Shown here: one piece after another, positions 1 to 6,780 of the stretch
How the letters are laid out: every line of letters starts with the position of its first letter
Position numbering within the stretch: the first letter of the stretch is position 1
NCBI GenBank assembly: GCA_015478855.1
Contig: JADMKJ010000002.1
Span: forward strand, 6,568 to 39,417
Direction of reading: 5' to 3'
Length of the DNA: 32,850 bases
DNA from: Proteiniphilum sp.
Lineage (GTDB): Bacteria > Bacteroidota > Bacteroidia > Bacteroidales > Dysgonomonadaceae
Translations under genes and position numbers: made by a program
Notes under the pieces: generated by a model
Databases searched by the model: none
What the model was told of the DNA's origin: nothing
The model's input: the letters and a program-made list of their open reading frames with translations, nothing else

Positions 1-110
1 AAATTCTTTCGGGTACCCGTTCTGCGAAAAGAACGCAATTTGATAAGCTGTTTGAGCGTAGCGAGTACTTATCAAATAGTGAGTAAGCAGCTAACGGGTG
101 CAAGAATGAG
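1..110. repeat. Nested inverted repeats, REP-like intergenic element
   Basis: Nested complementary arms lie in this stretch. A perfect 10-bp pair is at 38-47 and 68-77, an outer pair ACCCGTT/AACGGGT at 15-21 and 93-99, a further ATTCTT/AAGAAT pair at 3-8 and 102-107, and a small hairpin GTTCT/AGAAC at 19-23 and 30-34. The whole segment can fold into one long imperfect stem. It lies just downstream of the minus-strand gene ending at 134, so it could act as its transcription end, but no T-run follows. It may instead be one copy of a dispersed palindromic repeat, which cannot be tested from one window. Confidence 0.5.
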
Positions 111-133
111 TGTGAACAAGAAAAAATAATAGT

Positions 134-1462
134 TTAGTCTTCCAGCACATCGTTCCACAGCTGTGCACGGTAATCATCAATGGAGTGCGGTTCACATTGA
201 TCCACATGGTTCACGTTGTGCGTTGTGTAGATCATCTGTTCCAGGAAGAGAGGAGCGCGGTTAGGCCCTTCACCGATATTGATCAGTACTGTTTCACCAT
301 TCTTTATCAGGTTTTTCCTTAAAGCAATGAAGAAACCGGCGAGACAGACAGCAGATGCCGGACCGGGGATCACTTTCTGTTCATAGGCTGTCAGCTTACC
401 TACCGGCACCAGTTTCTTTTCACGCATCCTTAGGAAGGCACCTCCTGATTTCCGGACCAGCCCGGCGAGGATGGGGTAGGTGGCCGGGTTGCCGGTAGCC
501 AGCGTGGGAACCTCTGTCTGCGGATTATCGATGACAGGATACTCTTTTTCATATCCTTCCGGAAAACCGGCACTCTCCGCCTTCTCCCAGGCCTGCACCA
601 TGGGATCGCAACCGTCTGATTGTACCAGGAGAAAACGCGGATTCTTCAGCTCAGGCCAGAGATGGTTAATCTCACGGATACCTTTGTCTATGGCAATGGG
701 TCCTGTACCACCGCTCACCGCCTGGATATATACATCGGGGAATTTATCCATCTGACGGAGCCATTCAAACACCATGGTCTTCTTGGCCTCCACACGGATG
801 GGGTCAATGTTACCTGTGGACATGGGTATATTGTGCAGTCTGGCATAACCGGCAGCGATCTCTTTTGCTTTGGTGTAATCACCCATCACACGAAAGACCT
901 GCTGTCCGTAGGAGCTGATGGTCGCCTCCGATGTCCTGATGGCATCCTCCGGCATGAACACGGAGCAGTTCACTCCTGCCATTGAAAGGTATTTGGCATA
1001 GGCCGTTGCCGAATTCCCCGTTGATGCGATACAATACTGCTTAATCCCAATCTCATTGAACAGGCTGGCTGCCATCGATGCCGCAGGGTCCTTGAAGGTC
1101 CCGGTGCCGCCATTCAGATCGTTACGGTAAACATGTACATTGATATCCAGATCGTAGTTCTTCCTGGCAAACTCCTCAAGGAAGCTCCACTGTTCCACGG
1201 GTACAGCACCTTCACCTCTCGAGATGATATGCCTTCTTCTCAGCAAAGGAAGAAAGGGAAAATAGTGCCAGAAGCTGTCGGGCTTGCGTTTCATCTTGCG
1301 CGACAGGCGCTGATATCGTCTGTTGTACCACACCTCCGAGTGTTTGCTGCCACATTCGGGGCATTGCTGGTTCTGTTCGAACCAGGTCCAGAAATTGGGT
1401 GTTTCATGTCCGCACTGAGTGCAGTTTAAATGATACTTGTGCTGTATTTTTACGCGTAACAT
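134..1462 (-). CDS. Cysteate synthase-like PLP enzyme (threonine synthase superfamily)
   Basis: A 442-residue fold-type-II PLP enzyme. An N-terminal zinc-ribbon-like module has Cys14/Cys17 and Cys34/Cys37. The likely PLP lysine is K124 in GTFKDPAA, followed by STGNSAT (about 147-153) and a glycine-rich phosphate loop GGTGP (251-255). It is not the ordinary Bacteroidetes ThrC, which begins quite differently. The ribbon plus this core resembles the cysteate synthases that join O-phosphoserine and sulfite. The gene follows an alpha-oxoamine-synthase-family acyltransferase by 52 bp on the same strand, which fits supply of cysteate for acylation in sulfonolipid synthesis. The superfamily is certain. 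The substrate is inferred from the ribbon and the neighbour. A threonine-synthase-like enzyme of other specificity remains possible. Confidence 0.72.
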   Translation of the reverse strand: MLRVKIQHKYHLNCTQCGHETPNFWTWFEQNQQCPECGSKHSEVWYNRRYQRLSRKMKRKPDSFWHYFPFLPLLRRRHIISRGEGAVPVEQWSFLEEFARKNYDLDINVHVYRNDLNGGTGTFKDPAASMAASLFNEIGIKQYCIASTGNSATAYAKYLSMAGVNCSVFMPEDAIRTSEATISSYGQQVFRVMGDYTKAKEIAAGYARLHNIPMSTGNIDPIRVEAKKTMVFEWLRQMDKFPDVYIQAVSGGTGPIAIDKGIREINHLWPELKNPRFLLVQSDGCDPMVQAWEKAESAGFPEGYEKEYPVIDNPQTEVPTLATGNPATYPILAGLVRKSGGAFLRMREKKLVPVGKLTAYEQKVIPGPASAVCLAGFFIALRKNLIKNGETVLINIGEGPNRAPLFLEQMIYTTHNVNHVDQCEPHSIDDYRAQLWNDVLED

Positions 1463-1514
1463 TTCAATGACTTTTTTGATGAGAGGGGGAGAGGGGGATG
1501 GTCATCCGCCTCTG

Positions 1515-2777
1515 TTATTCAATCGACATCGATCTCATCTCATCAGACTTGTAATTTCCTGCTTCAAGATTGACTTTTATCTTCTTGAATACTTCTATGG
1601 TTTCTTTCACCTCTTTCAGTGTATGTGATGCCGTAGGAATCAGTCTGAGCATCAGCACATCCCTGGGTACGACCGGGTAGGCCACAATAGAGCAGAAGAT
1701 ATTGTAATTTTCACGAAGATCGGCAACAATATTGGTGCCTTCCGCCACGGTGCCGTTGAAGTAGACCGGTGTCACAGGTGAATCGGTATTGCCTATGTCG
1801 AACCCCTCTGCTACAAGTCCCTCCTGCAGCGCTTTGGCCACCTTCCAGAGGTTCTCCTTGTGTTGTGGTTGTGTCTGCAGGATCTCAAGGCGTTTCAGGG
1901 CACCGATCACCATCGGCATAGGCAATGATTTGGCAAATATCTGTGACCGCATGTTGTACTTCAGTGAATCAATGATCGCTTTTTCCGATGCAACGAACGC
2001 ACCGATGCCTGCCATCGATTTGGCAAATGTGGCAAAATAGATATCCACAGCATCCATCAGCCCGAAATGCTCGCTGGCTCCGGCACCTGTCTCTCCCATA
2101 GTTCCAAAACCGTGAGCATCGTCAATCAGCAGACGGAAGTTGTACTTTTCTTTCAGTTTTATAATCCCGGGGAGATCTCCCAGGTCACCCGACATGCCGA
2201 ACACACCTTCGGTGACAACCAGAATCCCGCCATCATTCTCTTCTGCTTTCCTGGTGGCAAACCCGAGCATCTTCTCACATCTCTCAATATCATTGTGAGG
2301 GAATACAAAACTTTTACCTCCCTTGGCTTTGTGCAGAAAGATACCATCCATGATGCAGGCATGTGCTTCGGAATCATAGACGATCACATCGTTTCTCGAA
2401 ACCAGTGAATCGAGAATGGAGACCATACCCTGATAACCGTAGTTTAACAGATAGGAGGCCTCCTTCTTCTCGAACCCGGCCAGCTTCTCTTCCAGCTCCT
2501 TGTGGTATTTTGTCTGGCCGGACATCATGCGGGCCCCCATAGGATAAGCCATACCCCAGTCTGCAGCAGCTTGCCCATCTGCCTCACGTACTTCGGGGTG
2601 ATTGGCTAGACCCAGGTAGTTATTCAGACTCCAGGTGATTACCTCTCTGCCGTGAAATCTCATCCGCGGCCCTATCTCTCCCTCCAGTTCGGGGAACATG
2701 AAATAACCTTCTGCTTTTTTGCGATACTGCTCCAGTGGGCCGCTGACATTTTTCAGCCTGTCAAAAATATCTGTCAT
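1515..2777 (-). CDS. Alpha-oxoamine synthase family acyltransferase, probable cysteate fatty acyltransferase
   Basis: A 420-residue fold-type-I PLP enzyme of the serine palmitoyltransferase / 8-amino-7-oxononanoate synthase / KBL family. Visible landmarks are the NNYLGLANHP motif (52-61), DDAHGFG with D220 and H222 contacting PLP, and the lysine K253 in TFAKSMAGIGAF. Family members condense an acyl thioester with an amino acid and release CO2. It differs from the usual Bacteroides serine palmitoyltransferase, for example in the YPMGARMMSG segment (79-87). I believe this subtype matches the Bacteroidetes cysteate acyltransferase of capnine synthesis. The next gene is a cysteate synthase-like enzyme, which supports this. 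Sphingolipid-type serine acylation is the main alternative. Confidence 0.75.
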   Translation of the reverse strand: MTDIFDRLKNVSGPLEQYRKKAEGYFMFPELEGEIGPRMRFHGREVITWSLNNYLGLANHPEVREADGQAAADWGMAYPMGARMMSGQTKYHKELEEKLAGFEKKEASYLLNYGYQGMVSILDSLVSRNDVIVYDSEAHACIMDGIFLHKAKGGKSFVFPHNDIERCEKMLGFATRKAEENDGGILVVTEGVFGMSGDLGDLPGIIKLKEKYNFRLLIDDAHGFGTMGETGAGASEHFGLMDAVDIYFATFAKSMAGIGAFVASEKAIIDSLKYNMRSQIFAKSLPMPMVIGALKRLEILQTQPQHKENLWKVAKALQEGLVAEGFDIGNTDSPVTPVYFNGTVAEGTNIVADLRENYNIFCSIVAYPVVPRDVLMLRLIPTASHTLKEVKETIEVFKKIKVNLEAGNYKSDEMRSMSIE

Positions 2778-2827
2778 GATCTGTGGTATATGAATGTAAT
2801 AAATATGCTTATGTGCGATTAAGTGAT

Positions 2828-3076
2828 TCAGTTTCCGCTTTTGTGTTCTTTTATCTCCACAAATTCCACATCTTCTGCATCACTCGATTCGAATGTTTTT
2901 TTTTGATATTCAATTATCCGATCTTCCTGCGTTTCAGGCTGCCTGGGTTGTTCAGGGCGTTGTTGCTGATAAGGTGATGATGACCCTGTTCGTCTGCCGA
3001 ACAGAAAACGGACGAAACCTTTCAACAAGAGATAAATGGCGACAAAGACCAGGATAAATTTAATCAGTACTCCCAT
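2828..3076 (-). CDS. DUF4834 family small membrane protein
   Basis: An 82-residue protein with one N-terminal membrane segment (about 5-27), then a basic stretch and a Pro/Gln/Glu-rich soluble tail. Architecture and length match DUF4834 proteins of Bacteroidetes; no function is known to me. It lies 50 bp upstream of the acyltransferase gene on the same strand and may be co-transcribed with it. The 70-bp gap before it contains TATCTTTA on the minus strand (3105-3112), one mismatch from the Bacteroidetes -7 box, without a clear -33 partner, so a promoter here is only possible. Confidence 0.7.
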   Translation of the reverse strand: MGVLIKFILVFVAIYLLLKGFVRFLFGRRTGSSSPYQQQRPEQPRQPETQEDRIIEYQKKTFESSDAEDVEFVEIKEHKSGN

Positions 3077-3146
3077 ATGTTAAATGAAAATTTTAATGAT
3101 AAAGTAAAGATACAATGATTGTGTCAATCAATTCTACCTCTTTGTA

Positions 3147-3860
3147 TTATTTAACGATTCTACCTCTTTTACCGGGGGCCATGACAGAGAGAAGGATGTA
3201 TGCAACAATAGCTCCTGCAATACCAATAATACCCCACAATGCCATAAAGGCAATTACCAGAAGGACCAGGATGGCTTGTCTTTCGTTACCTTTCAGACGC
3301 ATACTTTTAATCTTCAGTGAGAACATGGGAATTTCAGAGATCATCAGCCATGAAAGCACTAAGATGAAACCGGTGGTGAGGTAAAACAGATTTTCATTGG
3401 TCACAGCCAGTTTTTGCAGGCCATAAGTGTAACTAATCCAGAAGAGCCCGTTTGCCGGAGTAGGAAGCCCGAGGAAAGAGGTTGTCTGCCGATCATCGAG
3501 ATTGAACTTCGCAAGGCGATAAGCAGAAAAAACAGGTATGATAAAAGCCAGGTAAGGAATATAAAGAGCTGCCGGCTCCAGGAAACCGGGCAACAGCAAT
3601 TGATCACGTATCAGCATAAAAACAGCCATTGCAGGTGCTACGCCAAAACTAACCAGGTCGGCCAGCGAATCAAGCTCAACTCCTAAGGGTGAGTAAGCAT
3701 TCAGCAGACGTGCCGCAGCACCGTCAAGGAAATCTAAAAGTGCTGCCACAGCCACCCATATTACCACCGCTTTAAAACTTCCCTGAAAAGCCATCGTAAT
3801 AGCTATGCAACCCGAGAACAGATTGAGAAGCGTGATGATATTGGGAATCTGTCTCTTCAT
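3147..3860 (-). CDS. pssA: CDP-diacylglycerol-serine O-phosphatidyltransferase
   Basis: A 237-residue polytopic membrane protein that transfers phosphatidate from CDP-diacylglycerol to serine, making phosphatidylserine. The CDP-alcohol phosphotransferase signature is complete: D43, D46-G47, A50-R51, G60, D64 and D68, with exact consensus spacing. Hydrophobic segments fill most of the chain. It begins 6 bp after the phosphatidylserine decarboxylase gene ends, so consecutive steps to phosphatidylethanolamine sit next to each other at the 3' end of the skp-murI-cvpA-psd-pssA operon. The start is ATG. A long basic C-terminus, as in the soluble E. coli type, is absent, so this is the membrane-embedded PssA class. 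Confidence 0.95.
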   Translation of the reverse strand: MKRQIPNIITLLNLFSGCIAITMAFQGSFKAVVIWVAVAALLDFLDGAAARLLNAYSPLGVELDSLADLVSFGVAPAMAVFMLIRDQLLLPGFLEPAALYIPYLAFIIPVFSAYRLAKFNLDDRQTTSFLGLPTPANGLFWISYTYGLQKLAVTNENLFYLTTGFILVLSWLMISEIPMFSLKIKSMRLKGNERQAILVLLVIAFMALWGIIGIAGAIVAYILLSVMAPGKRGRIVK

Positions 3861-3866
3861 ACTTCG

Positions 3867-4544
3867 TTATTTTTCCGTTTTGTTCAGCCGTGCAATGAAT
3901 GTGATGTTTGCATATACCTCCTCACCAAGCTCAACCAGTATTTCACTGTCTAAGGGAAGAAATATGTCCATTCTCGAACCTAGTTTGATGAATCCCAATG
4001 GAGAACCTATATGTAGTTCATCCCCCTCATGGATATAAGTGACTATCCTGCGTGCTACGGCTCCCGCAATCTGTTTTGACAGGATCGTCCCATGTTCTGG
4101 CGTCTCTATTAATATATTTGTATGTTCATTCTCGTGACTCGATTTAGGCAGGTATGCTGCCCGGAAATTGCCCTCCACGTGCGAGAGGTGTGTCACCTTC
4201 CCTGAAACTGGCACCCAGTTGGAGTGGGCGTTGAAGAGGGACATGAAGATAGATATCTGTATCCTCTCCTCATTGAAGAACTTCTTTTCAAATACTTTCT
4301 CAATCACAACAACCCTCCCATCGGTAGGTGCGTTCACCAAACCGTGCAGATCACCTTTGTAGGTACGCTCCGGCTTTTTGTAAAAGTTGAGTGCAGTGGC
4401 GAAAAACAAAAGAGATAGTCCGAACACCGCGACCGTGAAAAGCGTTTCCGGCAGGAATATGATAGTGATCGCGTTGACCAGCAACAATACAATTAAAATT
4501 CTGATTAAAGGGCCTTTACCCTCTTTGTGTATCTGTATCTTCAT
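3867..4544 (-). CDS. psd: Phosphatidylserine decarboxylase proenzyme (short type)
   Basis: A 225-residue proenzyme that decarboxylates phosphatidylserine to phosphatidylethanolamine. Two N-terminal membrane helices (about 12-32 and 36-53) precede the catalytic region. The self-cleavage site is G189-S190 in IKLGSRMD. Ser190 would become the pyruvoyl group. GSR in place of the E. coli GST is normal for the short archaeal/Bacteroidetes class. The ATG start overlaps the cvpA stop as ATGA, indicating translational coupling, and pssA follows after 6 bp. Confidence 0.95.
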   Translation of the reverse strand: MKIQIHKEGKGPLIRILIVLLLVNAITIIFLPETLFTVAVFGLSLLFFATALNFYKKPERTYKGDLHGLVNAPTDGRVVVIEKVFEKKFFNEERIQISIFMSLFNAHSNWVPVSGKVTHLSHVEGNFRAAYLPKSSHENEHTNILIETPEHGTILSKQIAGAVARRIVTYIHEGDELHIGSPLGFIKLGSRMDIFLPLDSEILVELGEEVYANITFIARLNKTEK

Positions 4545-5164
4545 TTCTCGTAATTTACATCGAAGTAACGTTGCTGGTAGGTTGAATCGATGAGCTCACT
4601 CCCGGGGATTGGTTGGTAAATGCTGTCCGATTTCTTATCAATCTCTTCACGATATTTTTCAGGAACATATTCATTCCATAACTCTTTGTTCAGATATGGA
4701 ATAATAGCCGGCACAACCGCTTCCACACGTTCGAAGAAAAATGACTCTTCCCTGATCTCTTTTTTGATAACCACCTCCTCCTTATCGAGCATCAACACCA
4801 GGTTTAGGAGAATGCTCAGAAACAACATCATGGTGCCGACGGCAATCACAGCCCCAAGAAGACGATTGAAGAAGCTGAGAAGAACCACATCAATGAATTT
4901 CTGGAGTAGTCTGCCAATGAGTGACAGGACTATCGCGATCAGTGCAAAAGCAAGAATAAAGGAGAATACCCTGGCTGCCTCAGGAGAGAGATTGATTAGT
5001 TCGTTCAATTCAGGATGAATTATTTCTGCCAGCCTCCCGCCGAAGATCGCTGCCAGAATAATCGTTGCAAGCCCCACAAGCTGCATGATCAGCCCCTTGC
5101 GGTAGCCATTGATCAGCGCGATAAGCAGTAACACGCCTATGAGAATATCAAACCAGTTCATCAT
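4541..5164 (-). CDS. cvpA: CvpA family membrane protein
   Basis: A 207-residue protein with about four hydrophobic segments in the first 125 residues: near 7-23, 25-45, 65-85 and 100-125. A charged C-terminal tail contains KYREEI. The N-terminal pattern WFDILIGVLLLIALINGYRKG is typical of the CvpA/colicin V production family. These proteins are linked to envelope homeostasis, with biochemical role unclear. The start overlaps the murI stop as ATGA and the stop overlaps the psd start in the same way, so the gene is tightly embedded in an envelope operon. A second ATG follows immediately and may be used instead. Confidence 0.85.
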   Translation of the reverse strand: MMNWFDILIGVLLLIALINGYRKGLIMQLVGLATIILAAIFGGRLAEIIHPELNELINLSPEAARVFSFILAFALIAIVLSLIGRLLQKFIDVVLLSFFNRLLGAVIAVGTMMLFLSILLNLVLMLDKEEVVIKKEIREESFFFERVEAVVPAIIPYLNKELWNEYVPEKYREEIDKKSDSIYQPIPGSELIDSTYQQRYFDVNYEK

Positions 5165-6009
5165 ACCTTTTCGATTATTGTTTTATTTGTATCAATCTGT
5201 TCATTGAGAAAAAGCGATGCCAGTTGTGTAAATTTTTCGGGAGATTCAGTCGTGAAATAATGAACAGTGCCGTTTTTAGTGCATTTCTCTTCTATCTCAG
5301 GATGTCTTTGAAGATAATCGCTGAGACTCATGGCAACATACTTTCCCTGGGCAATCACACGCACATTTTCAGGCAGGTATTGCTTAATCTTCTCCATTAA
5401 GAGAGGATAATGTGTACAACCAAGAATGATGGTGTCAATATGTGGATCCAGTTGAAAAAGATGATCCAGATGTTGTTTTACAAAATAATCAGCGCCCGGT
5501 TTGTTATATTCTCTGTTTTCCACGAGTGGTACCCACATGGGACATGCTTCACCAGTGACGGTCATAGAGGGATGGAGCTTTCCAATCTCTAGTTCATAAG
5601 ACCCCGACTGAATGGTTCCCTCCGTACCCAGAATGCCGATATGGTTGGTGTGGGATGATTCAGCCACATATTCTGCCGTAGGACGGATAACGCCCAGGAC
5701 TCTTTTTAGCGGATCGATTGCCGGCAGGTTTAGTTGTTGTATAGTGCGTAAGGCTTTTGCCGAAGCTGTATTACATGCTAAAATGACCAGGTGACATCCT
5801 CTATCGAAAAACCACTCCACCGCCTCAAGGGTGAAATGATATACACTTTCAAAGGAGCGGTTACCATAAGGTGCACGGGCGTTATCACCCAAATAGATAT
5901 AATCATATTCAGGCATCAATGCTTTTATTTCGGATAAGACTGTGAGTCCGCCATATCCGGAATCGAAAATACCGATTGCACCCGCAGGGGTGTCAGATTG
6001 ATCCTTCAC
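5161..6009 (-). CDS. murI: Glutamate racemase, GTG start preferred
   Basis: Makes D-glutamate for peptidoglycan by a two-cysteine mechanism. IFDSGYGGLTVL near the N-terminus, the first catalytic cysteine in ACNTASA, and the second in GCTHYPLL are all present. The open frame reaches an ATG at 6066, but that would overlap the upstream ompH/skp-like gene by 41 bp and add 19 residues not expected in the family. A GTG at 6009 gives a protein beginning (M)KDQSDTPAGAIGIFDSGYGG, which lines up with Bacteroides MurI from its start and leaves a 17-bp gap after the upstream stop. I therefore annotate 282 residues. The stop overlaps cvpA as ATGA. Confidence 0.93.
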   Translation of the reverse strand: MKDQSDTPAGAIGIFDSGYGGLTVLSEIKALMPEYDYIYLGDNARAPYGNRSFESVYHFTLEAVEWFFDRGCHLVILACNTASAKALRTIQQLNLPAIDPLKRVLGVIRPTAEYVAESSHTNHIGILGTEGTIQSGSYELEIGKLHPSMTVTGEACPMWVPLVENREYNKPGADYFVKQHLDHLFQLDPHIDTIILGCTHYPLLMEKIKQYLPENVRVIAQGKYVAMSLSDYLQRHPEIEEKCTKNGTVHYFTTESPEKFTQLASLFLNEQIDTNKTIIEKV

Positions 6010-6025
6010 GATGATGGAAGATTGT

Positions 6026-6550
6026 TTAACGAATGCCCAGCTTTTGCCTGACGAATTGATTTGCATCTACGGCGGAGGGAGAGACGAACAAAATTCCTTC
6101 ATCGGCAAGGTCGTAAATGACGGTGTAATTACGTTCAATACCCACGGCACGGATCGCTTGACTGATCTTTTCTTTCAGTGGTTGCAACAGCACTTTCTCC
6201 TGATTCTCTATATCTTTCTGGGCCAACTCCATAAACATCTGCATTCTGTTCTCCAGCTCGGTAAGCTCCTGCATCCTGCGCAGTTTGATGTTTTCTGCCA
6301 GGGATGCCTGATAGGTGATGAAATCTGAATACTTTTTATTGTATTCGTTTTGCATCATTGTAAGCTCTTTTTTATAATTATCACTTAAGGTGAGTAATTG
6401 CTGTGTGGCCTGTTCCTTTTCCGGAAAATTATTCAACAGTTCAGTTGTATTCACGTAAGCAACAGATATCTCAGGTAAAACCTGTGAAAAAGCTGTTGTA
6501 CTTATTAACAAAATAAACAGACTAAGGCTGATAAATATTTTCTTTTTCAT
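6026..6550 (-). CDS. OmpH/Skp family periplasmic chaperone
   Basis: A 174-residue secreted protein. The signal peptide begins MKKKIFISLSLFILL and is probably cleaved after ...TTAFSQ. The mature part starts with the family pattern ISVAYVNTTELLN, followed by a long helical, Glu/Gln/Lys-rich coiled coil (the prongs of Skp) and a closing strand-like region VGIERNYTVIYDL. Such proteins hold unfolded outer-membrane proteins in the periplasm. The frame can be extended ten codons upstream to a TTG at 6580, but the ATG at 6550 places the signal peptide correctly. It is the first gene of the run ending with pssA. Confidence 0.88.
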   Translation of the reverse strand: MKKKIFISLSLFILLISTTAFSQVLPEISVAYVNTTELLNNFPEKEQATQQLLTLSDNYKKELTMMQNEYNKKYSDFITYQASLAENIKLRRMQELTELENRMQMFMELAQKDIENQEKVLLQPLKEKISQAIRAVGIERNYTVIYDLADEGILFVSPSAVDANQFVRQKLGIR

Positions 6551-6651
6551 AACCTTCAATATAAAGCGTAAATAATTCAAATCATTAAAAATCTTCGATC
6601 ACCTGTAATCGCAGCTGTTATTGTTTTTTTCTTCTCCTGTGTGTTGCGGCC

Positions 6652-6676
6652 GCATCCGCCTTAATAAGGCGGATGC
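6652..6676. repeat. 25-bp near-perfect palindrome downstream of infB
   Basis: Twelve-bp arms GCATCCGCCTTA and TAAGGCGGATGC flank a single A. The element lies about 105 bp past the infB stop and about 100 bp upstream of the skp-like gene. A hairpin this strong could end infB transcription or stabilise its 3' end. There is no T-run directly downstream on either strand, so it is not a textbook intrinsic terminator. A dimeric regulator site is the alternative. Confidence 0.5.
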
Positions 6677-6780
6677 AGTCGCTCTCAGGGTAAGAATTAA
6701 AATAACAATGTCAATTGGCACATACAATGCCCCCGTCTACCTGTTAAAAAGGTATCTGTGAAACAGTCGGGAGCGCTTCA

